The translations under genes and the position numbers were made by a program. The notes below the pieces were generated by a model. It worked only from the letters and a program-made list of their open reading frames with translations, was not told the DNA's origin and ran no database searches. Of a stretch of DNA of 64,000 bases, positions 1 through 10,566 are shown piece after piece (position 1 is the stretch's first letter; every line of letters begins with the position of its first letter). Origin of the DNA: an uncultured Christensenella sp. (lineage in GTDB: Bacteria; Bacillota; Clostridia; Christensenellales; Borkfalkiaceae); contig CAJTLT010000006.1 in assembly GCA_910577375.1 (NCBI GenBank), forward strand, positions 1 to 64,000, in the 5' to 3' direction.

Positions 1-55
1 GTTTGGAGGTGATATCGTAAACTATACGGTTTATGTGTTTTACCTCGTTAACAAT
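1..55. repeat. Partial direct copy of the guaA 3' end
   Basis: The first 55 bases match positions 92-146 exactly, giving a direct repeat with a 91-base period; after one mismatch three further bases agree. The downstream copy is the real guaA coding sequence (the stretch encoding the residues around [12 protein letters not shown]), whereas this copy lies beyond the guaA stop codon and is noncoding. It may continue to the left of the window. It could be a genuine tandem duplication or an artefact at a contig end. Confidence 0.9.
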
Positions 56-65
56 CCGGAAATTA

Positions 66-1607
66 TTATTCCCATTCGATTGTTGCGGGGGGTTTGGAGG
101 TGATATCGTAAACTATACGGTTTATGTGTTTTACCTCGTTAACAATGCGGTTTGAAATTTTTTCAAGCACGTCGTAAGGAATACGCGAGAAATCCGCCGT
201 CATAAAGTCGGTTGTGGAAACCCCGCGCAAAGCGAGAGTATAATCGTAAGTTCTGCCGTCGCCCATTACTCCGACCGAGCGCATATTTGTAAGCACCGCA
301 AAATATTGGTTTATATCGCGGTCAAGCTTAGCCGCGGCAATTTCTTCACGGAATATTGCGTCGGCTTCCTGCAAAATCGCAACCTTTTCGGGTGTGATAT
401 CACCGATTATTCTTATGGCAAGACCCGGACCGGGGAAGGGCTGGCGCCAGACAAGCTTTTCGTCAAGCCCGAGCGCTATTCCGAGAGCACGCACTTCGTC
501 TTTAAACAACATTCTGAGCGGTTCGATTATTTCTTTGAAATCAACGTAATCGGGCAGTCCGCCGACATTATGATGTGATTTGATAACAGCCGCGTCACCC
601 AGTCCGCTTTCTATTACGTCGGGATATATGGTGCCCTGAACAAGAAAATCGACCTTGCCTATTTTCTTTGCTTCCTCTTCGAAAACGCGGATAAATTCTT
701 CACCGATTATTTTGCGTTTTGCTTCGGGTTCGGTAACGTTTTTAAGCTTACCGAGGAAGCGCTCGCCCGCGTTTACCCGAACAAAATTTACTCCGCTGTC
801 CGCAAACGCCGCTTCCACTTCGTCGCCTTCGTTCTTGCGCATAAGTCCGTGGTCAACGAAAATGCAGGTGAGCTGACTGCCTATTGCGTTTGCAAGGAGT
901 TTGCAGGCAACGGAGCTGTCAACCCCGCCCGAAAGAGCGAGCAACGCTTTGCCGCAGCCAACCTTTTCGCGTATGGCGCGGATAGCCGTCTGGGCGTATT
1001 CTTCCATAGTCCAGTCGCCGCTACAACCGCATACGTTGCGGAGAAAGTTACCGAGCATATCGAAGCCTTGTTCCGTATGGTTAACTTCGGGGTGGAACTG
1101 CGTGCCGTAAAACTTCTTTTCCGCGTTTTCAATTGCGCCGTAAGGGCATTTTTCGCTATGTCCGACAGAGCGGAAACCTTCCGGAAGTTTTTTAATATAG
1201 TCGTTGTGGCTCATCCAAACTACGGATTTTTTCTTTAAGCCTTTGAAAAGACTGCTTTTCGTATCGAACGCGCAATCCGTTCTACCGAATTCCGCCGCGG
1301 CTTCTTCGCTTGCCGCGCCTATTTCTCCGCCAAGCCCGTAAACAAGAAACTGCGCGCCGTAGCAAATACCGAGAATAGGAACGCCGAGCTCGAAAATTTC
1401 TTTATCCATTCTGGGAGAATCGTCGAGATATACCGATTTGGGTCCGCCCGTAAATATAATGCCTTTGGGCTGCATAGCGCGGATTTCGTCTATAGGCGTT
1501 TTATAGGATTTTACCTCGCAGTAAACGTTATGTTCTCTTACGCGCCTTGCGATAAGCTGGTTATACTGTCCGCCGAAATCGAGCACTAAAACTTTTTCGT
1601 GTATCAT
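66..1607 (-). CDS. guaA: GMP synthase (glutamine-hydrolysing)
   Basis: Converts XMP to GMP with ATP and glutamine in the last step of guanylate synthesis. The 513-residue length is typical. The N-terminal class I glutamine amidotransferase domain (about 1-190) carries the nucleophile Cys82 in GICYGAQ and the His/Glu pair in FHPEV. The ATP pyrophosphatase domain has the P-loop SGGVDSS near residue 228. The C-terminal dimerisation domain ends in the conserved PPATIEWE. The start is ATG; the purine-rich AAAGGA lies rather far upstream. guaB lies 158 bases upstream on the same strand with no strong terminator between them, so the two may be cotranscribed. Part of its 3' end is duplicated just after the stop codon. 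Confidence 0.97.
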   Translation of the reverse strand: MIHEKVLVLDFGGQYNQLIARRVREHNVYCEVKSYKTPIDEIRAMQPKGIIFTGGPKSVYLDDSPRMDKEIFELGVPILGICYGAQFLVYGLGGEIGAASEEAAAEFGRTDCAFDTKSSLFKGLKKKSVVWMSHNDYIKKLPEGFRSVGHSEKCPYGAIENAEKKFYGTQFHPEVNHTEQGFDMLGNFLRNVCGCSGDWTMEEYAQTAIRAIREKVGCGKALLALSGGVDSSVACKLLANAIGSQLTCIFVDHGLMRKNEGDEVEAAFADSGVNFVRVNAGERFLGKLKNVTEPEAKRKIIGEEFIRVFEEEAKKIGKVDFLVQGTIYPDVIESGLGDAAVIKSHHNVGGLPDYVDFKEIIEPLRMLFKDEVRALGIALGLDEKLVWRQPFPGPGLAIRIIGDITPEKVAILQEADAIFREEIAAAKLDRDINQYFAVLTNMRSVGVMGDGRTYDYTLALRGVSTTDFMTADFSRIPYDVLEKISNRIVNEVKHINRIVYDITSKPPATIEWE

Positions 1608-1765
1608 AAAAAGAATTTTCCTTTATATTTTGCTTTAAAAGTAAGCAAAACCGCAGAAAAGCAAGCAAAGCGTTAAGACAAAATTTTACGGAAATTTACT
1701 TACGGTAAACAACCCGATAAAATTTAAAGCCTTAGACATTGCGCCGCTTATTTGCGGTTTTGATA

Positions 1766-3842
<2,077 letters not shown>

Positions 3843-3902
3843 TATCTCTTTTGAAAACCGCCTTTTATGTGGAAAGCGGCAGTATAAAAAATGATTTTTA
3901 TA

Positions 3903-3931
3903 ATTTTATCACACGCTTATGCAAATTGCAA
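3903..3931 (-). promoter_or_regulatory. Sigma-A promoter for the unknown gene-guaB-guaA run
   Basis: On the minus strand TTGCAA (3926-3931) is followed after 17 bases by TAAAAT (3903-3908), with TG one base before the -10 (extended -10). The leader to the first gene is about 55 bases. No purine riboswitch fold was seen in it. Confidence 0.75.
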
Positions 3932-3989
3932 GTGTTTGAAATTATAAAATTTATACATAAATACCAAAGCGGGCGCAGTATAATTTAAT

Positions 3990-4658
3990 ATGAAAAAATC
4001 GTTTGCCGCGGCTTTTTGTTTATGCGCCGCAATTTGTTCCGTTTGCGCGGTTTTCGCGGGGGCGGGCTGTTCAAAAAAGACAGATTACACCGACTATATC
4101 TCCGAGAAACGTTCGGACATATTCGTTTATGAGGACGATACCGTCAACGTTACCGTTTATTGCACGGAAAAGGAACAGCCTTACGCCGCAGACGGAATAA
4201 AGAGCGAAATGAATTCAATGGCGGAAATATTCGTTTCCCTCCCCAAAAATCCGCAGGAGCTTTGCGTGAGCGTTGAGGGGTTCGAGGGCGAAATGAATTA
4301 TCAATCGGTGGAAAACAGATATTATTTAAGTTTTTCCGCGCCCGCATTTGAAAAAAAGTCGCTTGAAATTACGCTCACCGCAGACGGGGAAAGCAACGTT
4401 TATAACGCGCTCACCGTTAAATATGCGGGAGTTATGAGCTGTGAAGACGCCGTTTTATGCGCGGTTGAACACGACGGCGCATTGTTTGAAAATCTTACCG
4501 TAAACGGCATTTTCGACGGGGAAATTTACGTGCGTCTTTTATACGACGAGGGCTGTTATTATTACGTGGGCGTATGCGACAAACAAAAGCATATAACGGC
4601 TTATCTTATAGACGGCGAACACGGAAAAGTTATAGCAACAAAACAACTGGACGGCTGA
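3990..4658 (+). CDS. Small secreted lipoprotein, unknown function
   Basis: The 222-residue product starts with a lipoprotein signal peptide: basic MKKS, a hydrophobic core and lipobox AGAGC with Cys27 as the lipidated residue. The mature part is acidic and appears rich in beta strands, but I cannot place it in a family. It should be anchored to the outer face of the cytoplasmic membrane. No Shine-Dalgarno sequence precedes the ATG; a perfect TATAAT ends five bases before it, so the transcript may be leaderless. It is a single-gene unit that converges on the GNAT gene across a shared terminator. Confidence 0.8.
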   Translation: MKKSFAAAFCLCAAICSVCAVFAGAGCSKKTDYTDYISEKRSDIFVYEDDTVNVTVYCTEKEQPYAADGIKSEMNSMAEIFVSLPKNPQELCVSVEGFEGEMNYQSVENRYYLSFSAPAFEKKSLEITLTADGESNVYNALTVKYAGVMSCEDAVLCAVEHDGALFENLTVNGIFDGEIYVRLLYDEGCYYYVGVCDKQKHITAYLIDGEHGKVIATKQLDG

Positions 4659-4680
4659 TATGCTTGTGTTTATCAAAAAA

Positions 4681-4706
4681 GAGGCGGAAAATTCCGCCTC
4701 TTTTTA
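4681..4706. terminator. Bidirectional intrinsic terminator
   Basis: Palindrome GAGGCGGAAAATTCCGCCTC, flanked by an A run on the left and a T run on the right, so it can end both the plus-strand lipoprotein gene and the minus-strand GNAT gene, whose stop codon lies at its edge. Confidence 0.9.
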
Positions 4707-5213
4707 TATCTTTTTTTCAAACGCGATACGCGGAGTTAAATCGCGCACAAGGTAAATCACCCCGCACTGCGTAAACCCGCGCCCGAGCAAAAGCCCGCGC
4801 ATAGGTGCGTTCTTTTCATGCGTGTCCATTCTCAAGCTGGTACGCCCGCGCTTTTTTGCGATATCGGGAGCGGCTTTGTCAACGATATACTTCGCCGCGC
4901 CTTTGCCGCGGAATTTATCCGCAACAGCCACGCGGTGAACGGCAAGATAATTGCCCTTGGTGAGCCACGCGCCTTCTATATTATCGTAATCGCCGTCGTA
5001 ATTCATAGCCGAAAATACCGCGGCAAGTTCTCCGCCGTATTCCACGCAATAAAGAATACCGCCCAGAATCCCGCCTTTCACGTCCGTTTTATCGGGGAAA
5101 CCCTGCGGCCATTGCGGGTTGCCAATTTGCTGCATAAACTTTTGCGCGGCAACGTAGATTTTCATTATTTCTTCAAGTTCGGATATTTCCGCCTGCCTGT
5201 AAGAGAAATCCAT
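4704..5213 (-). CDS. GNAT-family N-acetyltransferase
   Basis: A 169-residue acetyltransferase of the Gcn5-related fold. The acetyl-CoA binding motif A is visible as VADKFRGKGAAKYIVD near residues 97-112, followed by a conserved beta strand with LRMDTHEKN and a C-terminal LLLGRGF motif. The acceptor substrate cannot be told from sequence. The start codon directly abuts the stop of hemW (TAAATG), which suggests translational coupling in an alkyltransferase-hemW-GNAT operon. It ends at the bidirectional terminator shared with the convergent lipoprotein gene. Confidence 0.88.
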   Translation of the reverse strand: MDFSYRQAEISELEEIMKIYVAAQKFMQQIGNPQWPQGFPDKTDVKGGILGGILYCVEYGGELAAVFSAMNYDGDYDNIEGAWLTKGNYLAVHRVAVADKFRGKGAAKYIVDKAAPDIAKKRGRTSLRMDTHEKNAPMRGLLLGRGFTQCGVIYLVRDLTPRIAFEKKI

Positions 5214-6323
5214 TTAATTCAAAAATCCTATTATAATACTGTTCTGCACGAACATAAATTCTTCTTTTATTTTATAAAAACCTTCAAAAACTTCGGCATA
5301 TTCCCGCGCCTTTTGAATTTGTTCGGAGTATTTTTCCAAAAAGTTTACGCCGAAAAGTTTTTGGAATTCGCTTAAATCCAGCCCGCGTTCGGTACGCAGA
5401 GCAAGCATTATAAACTCTTCCTCCTGCCCCGCTTCGTCGATTTTTTCACTGCTTACCACCGCGAAATTATCGGAAAGAATACATTTGAAATATTCGTCCA
5501 AATCGAAAGTGTTGGTAAAACGCACGTTATTTATACATGACGAGGCGGCTACGCCGAAGCCTATATATTCGCCGCGGCGCCAATAATTAAGATTATGGCG
5601 GCTTTCAAACCCGCTTTTCGCAAAGTTGGAAACCTCGTAACGGTTAAATCCGAGTTCTTTCAGTTTATTCGCGCCCGCGGCGTAAAGTTCCGCCACTTCG
5701 TCGCCGTCGGGGAGCTCGCCGTTCAAATAATCGGTATAAATCGGCGTGCCGTCCTCGGGGGAAAGCGCATACATCGAAATATGTTTAGCCCCTGAATATG
5801 CCGCGGTTTCGATAGTTTTTATAACGTCTGCCGCGGTTTGGTTTTTAAGCCCGAGCATTACGTCTGCGCTGAAATTGCGCCCCTTTAAAAGCTTTGCGCA
5901 CAGCAAAAATTCTTTTAAGGTGTGTATTCTTCCTATTTCTCTTAGCTGGCTGTCGACAGCGGTTTGCAAGCCGACGGAAAAGCGGTTTATGCCGCACTTT
6001 AAATATGTTTCCGTCTTTTTAGCCGAAACCGTGCCCGGGTTCATTTCAATCGTTATTTCAGATTTTTCCGCAAGGTTGAAATTTTTACGCGCCGCAGCAA
6101 CGAGCATTGCGATATAATTTTCGTCGATAACCGACGGAGTTCCCCCGCCGATATATAATGTGTCGAATTTATAATTTTTAAGTTCTTCCTTTCTCTTTGC
6201 CATTTCGCGGTAAACGCAAGCCATATAGCTTTCCGCATAGCAAAGCTTATCGGGAAAAGACGCAAAGTCGCAATAGGTACATTTGGATTTGCAAAAAGGG
6301 ATATGAACGTAAATACCAGCCAC
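5214..6323 (-). CDS. hemW: Radical SAM heme chaperone HemW
   Basis: HemW-type radical SAM protein, formerly annotated as oxygen-independent coproporphyrinogen oxidase; the family binds and delivers heme. The 369-residue length fits. The cluster motif CKSKCTYC (Cys11, Cys15, Cys18) and the following F lie at the N terminus, then YIGGGTPS and the ITIEMNPG strand, and a C-terminal HemN_C-like domain. The reading frame starts with GTG; this start is supported by the match to the family N terminus (IYVHIPFC) and by AGGTGA four bases upstream. It lies 42 bases downstream of the alkyltransferase gene and abuts the GNAT gene. Confidence 0.93.
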   Translation of the reverse strand: MAGIYVHIPFCKSKCTYCDFASFPDKLCYAESYMACVYREMAKRKEELKNYKFDTLYIGGGTPSVIDENYIAMLVAAARKNFNLAEKSEITIEMNPGTVSAKKTETYLKCGINRFSVGLQTAVDSQLREIGRIHTLKEFLLCAKLLKGRNFSADVMLGLKNQTAADVIKTIETAAYSGAKHISMYALSPEDGTPIYTDYLNGELPDGDEVAELYAAGANKLKELGFNRYEVSNFAKSGFESRHNLNYWRRGEYIGFGVAASSCINNVRFTNTFDLDEYFKCILSDNFAVVSSEKIDEAGQEEEFIMLALRTERGLDLSEFQKLFGVNFLEKYSEQIQKAREYAEVFEGFYKIKEEFMFVQNSIIIGFLN

Positions 6324-6365
6324 CTTGTCACCTCACGAAAAGCGCGTTTTTATCTGCCGCATAAA

Positions 6366-6680
6366 TTATTTCAATTCAAAACCGTAACGATATTTTTTAA
6401 GGTCGATTTTAAAATCTTCCGATACTTTCACACCCTCGCTTTCAAGCATGGCTTTCTGAACCTCTTTGCCGCCGAAAGCAAAGCCCGTGCATACGCTGCC
6501 GTTTGAAAAAATTACCCTGTGGCACGGAATAACGCCGAATTCGGGATTGCAGTGCAAAGCCCAGCCGACCTGCCGAGAAGCGCGGGGCGAACCGACTGCG
6601 CGGGCAATATCTCCGTAAGTTGAAACCTTGCCCTCGGGTATTTGTTTTACGACTTTGTAAACCTCTTCAAAAAATCCCAT
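6366..6680 (-). CDS. MGMT-family alkyltransferase domain protein
   Basis: A 104-residue protein consisting only of the DNA-binding, alkyl-accepting domain of O6-alkylguanine-DNA alkyltransferases. The helix-turn-helix region, TYGDIARAVG, is followed by the active-site motif IPCHRVI with Cys53 intact. Shortness resembles alkyltransferase-like (YbaZ/ATL) proteins, but those usually have Trp in place of this Cys, so direct repair of alkylated guanine remains possible. No Shine-Dalgarno sequence is visible; TATAAT boxes lie 1 and 17 bases before the ATG. It heads a short operon with hemW and the GNAT gene. Confidence 0.88.
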   Translation of the reverse strand: MGFFEEVYKVVKQIPEGKVSTYGDIARAVGSPRASRQVGWALHCNPEFGVIPCHRVIFSNGSVCTGFAFGGKEVQKAMLESEGVKVSEDFKIDLKKYRYGFELK

Positions 6681-6768
6681 AATTATATTTTCAGTGTATT
6701 ATACAAACACCGCCGAATGCGCAAAAAAGCACAGTCCGAAAGGGTATCGGAATATTTTTACGCGTTTT

Positions 6769-8574
6769 TTAATCTTTGTTTGTTTTGAGTATCTGCATAA
6801 ATACTTCGCTCGGCACTTCCACGTTGCCGATTTGGCGCATACGCTTTTTACCCTCTTTCTGCTTTTCCAAAAGCTTTTTCTTTCTTGTAATGTCGCCGCC
6901 GTAGCATTTTGCGAGAACGTCTTTACGCACGGCTTTAACCGTTTCCCGCGCGATGATTTTTCCGCCGATAGCCGCCTGGACGGGCACCTCGAAAAGCTGG
7001 CGGGGGATAGCTTCTTTCAGATTTTCGCAAAGCATTCTGCCGCGGGTATATGCGCTGTCTTCATGCACAATCATAGAGAGCGCGTCGCAAACGTCGCCGT
7101 TGAGCATTATATCGAGCTTTACGAGCTTGCTCCTCTCATATCCGATTAATTCGTAATCGAAGCTTGCATAACCGCGGGTGCGCGATTTCATTGCGTCGAA
7201 AAAGTCGAATATAATTTCGTTAAGCGGGAGATTGTATTCGAGGCGAACGCGGCTTTTATCAAGATAAGTCATCTGCAAAAACACGCCGCGCTTTTCTCGG
7301 CACAAATCCATTATCTGCCCGAGATAATCAGGCGGGGAATAAATGTCCGCCTTAACTATCGGTTCTTCCATATGTTCGATTTCAGACAAAGGCGGCAGGT
7401 GCGAAGGGTTATCTATAAAAATTTCTTCCCCGTCCGTTTTTATGACCTTATAGCTTACGGAAGGCGCGGTTGTAATTATTTCCAGCCCGAACTCGCGTTC
7501 TATACGCTCCTGTATTATTTCCATATGCAACAGCCCGAGAAAGCCGCAACGGAAACCGAAACCGAGCGCGACCGAACTGTCCGGCTCGAAGATAAGCGAG
7601 GCGTCGTTTAACTGCAATTTTAAAATGGCGTCTTTCAAATCGTTGAATTTGCTGCCGTCAAGGGGGTAAATTCCGCAGAACACCACAGACTGAACAACTT
7701 TATAGCCTTCGAGCGGTTCGGCGGCGGGCTTGTCCGCGTTGATAACTGTATCGCCGACAGCCACGTCCTGAATGGATTTAATCGACGCGGCGATATAACC
7801 GACGTCGCCCGCGGAAAGTCCGTTTTTGGGCGAAAGATTGGGCGCGAAAACTCCCGTTTCCACTACCTCGTAAACCTTGTCCGAGCGGAATGTTTTTATT
7901 CTGTCCCCCGCTTTGACTGCACCGTCTTTTATGCGGACGAATAAAATTACGCCTTTATAGTTATCGTAATAGCTGTCGAAAATCAGCGCTTTGAGCGGGG
8001 CGCTTTCGTTACATTCGGGCGCGGGGAAATATTTGACGATAGCTTCGAGAACGTCGTCAATGCCTACGCCCTCTTTTGCGGAAATCAAAGGGGCTTCGGA
8101 CGCATCCAAACCGATTACTTCTTCAATTTCTTTTTTGACCTCATCGGGACGGGCGGAAGGTAAATCTATTTTGTTGATTACCGGCAGAATTTCAAGATTG
8201 TTTTCAAGCGCAAGATAAACGTTTGCAAGAGTTTGCGCTTCCACTCCCTGCGACGCGTCTACGATTAAAATTGCGCCCTCGCACGCGGCAAGGGAACGGG
8301 AAACTTCGTAAGTGAAGTCAACGTGCCCCGGCGTATCTATAAGATTGAATTCGTATTCCTCTCCGTTTTTAGCCTTATAAAACATTCTCACGGGTGTGAG
8401 CTTGATCGTGATGCCACGCTCTCTTTCTATATCCATAGAGTCAAGAAGCTGCGCTTCCATATCGCGTTCGGAAACCTGCCCCGTGCGTTCCATAAGTCTG
8501 TCTGCAAGGGTGGATTTGCCGTGGTCTATATGCGCTATTATGCAAAAGTTGCGGATATTGCTTTTTTTGTTCAT
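6769..8574 (-). CDS. lepA: Elongation factor 4 (LepA) GTPase
   Basis: Ribosome-associated translational GTPase that acts on stalled or mistranslocated ribosomes. All landmarks are present in the 601 residues: G1 [10 protein letters not shown]3 DTPGH, G4 NKID, the elongation-factor domains II, III and V, and the LepA-specific C-terminal domain with [18 protein letters not shown]. The ATG has no Shine-Dalgarno sequence. A promoter with -10 only 8 bases upstream predicts a nearly leaderless mRNA. Downstream there is only a weak stem before the next gene. Confidence 0.97.
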   Translation of the reverse strand: MNKKSNIRNFCIIAHIDHGKSTLADRLMERTGQVSERDMEAQLLDSMDIERERGITIKLTPVRMFYKAKNGEEYEFNLIDTPGHVDFTYEVSRSLAACEGAILIVDASQGVEAQTLANVYLALENNLEILPVINKIDLPSARPDEVKKEIEEVIGLDASEAPLISAKEGVGIDDVLEAIVKYFPAPECNESAPLKALIFDSYYDNYKGVILFVRIKDGAVKAGDRIKTFRSDKVYEVVETGVFAPNLSPKNGLSAGDVGYIAASIKSIQDVAVGDTVINADKPAAEPLEGYKVVQSVVFCGIYPLDGSKFNDLKDAILKLQLNDASLIFEPDSSVALGFGFRCGFLGLLHMEIIQERIEREFGLEIITTAPSVSYKVIKTDGEEIFIDNPSHLPPLSEIEHMEEPIVKADIYSPPDYLGQIMDLCREKRGVFLQMTYLDKSRVRLEYNLPLNEIIFDFFDAMKSRTRGYASFDYELIGYERSKLVKLDIMLNGDVCDALSMIVHEDSAYTRGRMLCENLKEAIPRQLFEVPVQAAIGGKIIARETVKAVRKDVLAKCYGGDITRKKKLLEKQKEGKKRMRQIGNVEVPSEVFMQILKTNKD

Positions 8575-8582
8575 ACCGTTTT

Positions 8583-8611
8583 ATTATATATCAAAAATTT
8601 AATCTACGCAA
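8583..8611 (-). promoter_or_regulatory. lepA promoter close to the start codon
   Basis: TTGCGT (8606-8611), 17 bases, TATAAT (8583-8588), then only eight bases to the lepA ATG. The -35 overlaps the last codons of the upstream XRE gene. Confidence 0.7.
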
Positions 8612-8808
8612 AGAATATAAGCAGGGTCTACGTCAAGTATTTTGCAAAGATTGGCGAACGTATCCAAAGACGGCATTTTTGTACCTCTTACGTAATGCGA
8701 CACGCACGATTGAGAAACCTGTAATTTTTCCGCAAGTTCTTTCTGCGTTAAAGAACTTTGTTTAATCGCCTCAATTAATCTGTTCCGTATCTGAATTAAA
8801 GAAATCAT
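8599..8808 (-). CDS. XRE-family repressor, twin 1
   Basis: A 69-residue helix-turn-helix protein (Cro/CI fold) made of little more than the DNA-binding domain: LTQKELAEKLQVSQSCVSHY is the HTH. I chose the internal ATG rather than an upstream in-frame GTG because it lines up exactly with the start of its neighbour, follows GGAG, and gives the same 69-residue length. The two proteins share about 46 of 69 residues, including the C-terminal block DPAYILCV, so they arose by tandem duplication. A 15-base operator palindrome lies 26 bases upstream, which suggests autoregulation. Confidence 0.88.
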   Translation of the reverse strand: MISLIQIRNRLIEAIKQSSLTQKELAEKLQVSQSCVSHYVRGTKMPSLDTFANLCKILDVDPAYILCVD

Positions 8809-8834
8809 AGTTTGCTCCATTATTTTCAAAAATA

Positions 8835-8849
8835 ACACCCTTTGGATGT
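8835..8849. promoter_or_regulatory. XRE operator copy 1
   Basis: ACACCCTTTGGATGT, an imperfect palindrome of the form ACAYCY-NTT-GGRTGT found three times here and only beside the XRE genes. This copy precedes XRE twin 1 and overlaps its probable -35 region. Binding by the XRE proteins is inferred from position and repetition. Confidence 0.75.
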
Positions 8850-8887
8850 AAGTGGCTTAACTATCATATTTATTTCATATTCAAAAA

Positions 8888-9097
8888 TTATTCTACACAG
8901 AGAATATAAGCTGGGTCTAATTCAAGAACCTTGCAAAGATTTGCAAAAGTATCAAGCGCGGGCATTTTTTTGCCCAAAACATAGCACGAAATTTGCTGTT
9001 GTTTTATGCCGAGCTTTTTTGCAAGCTCGCTTTGCGTTAACCCGCTTTGTTTTATCGCCTCTATTATTCTTTCTTGTATATTGCTCAACGTTATCAT
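8888..9097 (-). CDS. XRE-family repressor, twin 2
   Basis: Second 69-residue XRE protein, with the HTH around LTQSELAKKLGIKQQQISCY. It starts at ATG after CGGAG. It differs from twin 1 mainly in the recognition-helix residues (KQQQIS against SQSCVS), so the pair may prefer slightly different operators or have diverged in ligand. Its promoter is TTTACA, 17 bases, TATAGA, overlapped by operator copy 2. The plus-strand gene beyond the divergent promoter region is the obvious third target. No integrase, relaxase or toxin is nearby, so phage immunity is not indicated. Confidence 0.9.
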   Translation of the reverse strand: MITLSNIQERIIEAIKQSGLTQSELAKKLGIKQQQISCYVLGKKMPALDTFANLCKVLELDPAYILCVE

Positions 9098-9114
9098 AAT
9101 TTTCTCCGTTATTT

Positions 9115-9143
9115 TCTATAAAATAACATCTTTTGGGTGTAAA
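9115..9143 (-). promoter_or_regulatory. Promoter of XRE twin 2
   Basis: TTTACA (9138-9143), 17 bases, TATAGA (9115-9120) on the minus strand. Operator copy 2 fills most of the spacer and touches the -35. Confidence 0.6.
9126..9140. promoter_or_regulatory. XRE operator copy 2
   Basis: ACATCTTTTGGGTGT, matching the other two copies at most positions. It lies in the spacer of the XRE twin 2 promoter, the classic place for a repressor site. Confidence 0.75.
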
Positions 9144-9147
9144 TTAC

Positions 9148-9177
9148 TTGACTAACACCCGTTGGATGTAATATATT
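9148..9177 (+). promoter_or_regulatory. Promoter of the small divergent gene with embedded operator 3
   Basis: TTGACT (9148-9153), 18 bases, TATATT (9172-9177). Operator copy 3, ACACCCGTTGGATGT (9155-9169), lies almost exactly between the two boxes, so a bound repressor would block RNA polymerase. Confidence 0.75.
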
Positions 9178-9205
9178 TTAAAAAAAGGAGATATATTAGA
9201 AACAT

Positions 9206-9466
9206 ATGAGGACTGCGATTTACAATTTATTATTCAACAAGCACGGAAATATAGATACAATAAATTATTCCGAAGAATATTACGCGGTACAAAAACAATA
9301 CGACGAATGTTATGAAAGGCTTGAAGCAACCTTAAACGCCGAGCAAAAACCGATTTTGAGCGATTTGTTTTTGTTCGGCGGGGGATTACAGTCCGAGGCG
9401 GAAACAACATATTATGAAGAGGGTTTTAAAATGGCGGTCAAGCTTTTAACCGACGGCTTGAAATAA
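9206..9466 (+). CDS. Small acidic helical protein, XRE-controlled
   Basis: An 86-residue protein with no signal peptide or membrane segment; it looks helical throughout, ending in YYEEGFKMAVKLLTDGLK. The pattern is reminiscent of short Clostridia proteins such as DUF6809, but this is a weak resemblance only. AAAAGGAG lies 15 bases before the ATG, longer than usual, and no in-frame start is closer because a TAG intervenes. It is transcribed divergently from the XRE twins from a promoter holding an operator, so its level is probably set by them. Function unknown. Confidence 0.75.
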   Translation: MRTAIYNLLFNKHGNIDTINYSEEYYAVQKQYDECYERLEATLNAEQKPILSDLFLFGGGLQSEAETTYYEEGFKMAVKLLTDGLK

Positions 9467-9471
9467 AAATT

Positions 9472-9505
9472 CCGCGCCCGACGGCAAGCAAGCCGTCGGG
9501 CGCGG
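9472..9505 (-). terminator. Terminator of the maf/MreB-like transcript
   Basis: A 14-bp stem (CCGCGCCCGACGGC paired with its complement) with loop AAGCAA. Reading leftwards it is followed by ATTTTTATTT; on the plus strand there is no U tract, so it serves the minus-strand genes. Confidence 0.88.
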
Positions 9506-9552
9506 GCATATAACGCATATTAAGCCATATTAAAACAAAACTTTAAATAACT

Positions 9553-10566
9553 TTAAGAAGTTGCAAAGTTTTCCAACAGACTGTCGTTTGAAATAATCGC
9601 CCCGCCGCCTATCACGGAACAGAGCTGGGGCTCTTCGGAAACGTTTACCTGAATTTTAAGTTTGCTTTGGATATATTCCGCAAGCCCGTCCATTTTCAAA
9701 AGTCCGCCCGAAAGATAAACGCCGCCGCGCATTACGCCCGAAGCTACCTCCGCGGGAAGTTTTTGCATTACGAAAACAATGTATTCAATTATTTTATCCA
9801 CATAGGTTGTGATAACGCCGTAAATCTGACCGGAACTGACGGCTATCGAAGCGGGCGCGCCGCCCGATACTTCCCTTCCCTCTATAACGGTGATTTTGTT
9901 ATCGTCTTCAAGCAGACTGCCCACCGTATTTTTGAGTTTTTCCGCAGTGAGCGCGCCTATTTTAAGATTGAAATTTTCCGCAAGCTCGTCGATTATATGC
10001 ACGTCGATATTTCCGCCGCCTAAGTTGACGCTTAAACCCGAAATAATTCCGTCCTGCGAAATTGCCGCAATATTTGTGAGAGAATGCCCGATATCAACCG
10101 TGAACATAGGGGTGCTTTCGCTTACGCCGACATTGTGCCCCAAAACGGATGCGAACGGCGTTTGCGTAAAGTAAACCGCGCCGATATTGCAATCTTCCGC
10201 AATGCGGAGATATTTTTGTTTTATTTCTTCCTTTACGCCGCAAGGCAGAATAAACACCGCCTCCGTACGCTTTGCTTTTTTAGGGGTGATTTCTATTTTT
10301 TCAAGAAAGTGAGCCAACAAAGCCGCGGCTAAATTTTCGTGAATTATATCGCCTTCGAAAACGGGGTTTACAATGCGCGTGTTTACCGCCGCTCTGCCGG
10401 AAAGCGCGCGGGCTTTATCCCCGTAAGCTTTTACGGAAAGAACGTTTTCCCCGCGTTCTTCAAACCGTTCCACGGCGACGCAGGTCGCCTCCATAAGCAC
10501 GACCCCGCAGCCCGACATATATATTTTTGTTATTCCCGAACCCAAATCTATCGCTATTCTTTTCAT
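9553..10566 (-). CDS. Divergent MreB-like actin homologue
   Basis: An actin/Hsp70-fold protein of 337 residues closest in pattern to MreB/Mbl. Phosphate 1 loop is IDLGSGITK near residue 6, phosphate 2 is VDIGHSLTN near 157, and the adenosine loop is LSGGLLKMDGL. Two oddities: phosphate 2 has His-Ser-Leu where MreB has Gly-Gly-Thr, and the catalytic EEP segment reads QTP at residues 135-137, so ATP hydrolysis may be impaired. There is no mreC/mreD beside it. Its ATG overlaps the maf stop by one base (TAATG), so it is coupled to maf. It could act in cell shape or as a cell-envelope scaffold. Confidence 0.82.
   Translation of the reverse strand: MKRIAIDLGSGITKIYMSGCGVVLMEATCVAVERFEERGENVLSVKAYGDKARALSGRAAVNTRIVNPVFEGDIIHENLAAALLAHFLEKIEITPKKAKRTEAVFILPCGVKEEIKQKYLRIAEDCNIGAVYFTQTPFASVLGHNVGVSESTPMFTVDIGHSLTNIAAISQDGIISGLSVNLGGGNIDVHIIDELAENFNLKIGALTAEKLKNTVGSLLEDDNKITVIEGREVSGGAPASIAVSSGQIYGVITTYVDKIIEYIVFVMQKLPAEVASGVMRGGVYLSGGLLKMDGLAEYIQSKLKIQVNVSEEPQLCSVIGGGAIISNDSLLENFATS

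Noticed and set aside
3843..3902. Possible purine riboswitch in the leader before the guaB run
   Set aside because: Only a bulged CCGC/GCGG hairpin is present; the three-way junction of purine riboswitches is absent.
8809..8838. GTG start ten codons upstream of XRE twin 1
   Set aside because: It overlaps the operator and breaks the exact alignment with twin 2, which begins at the homologous ATG.
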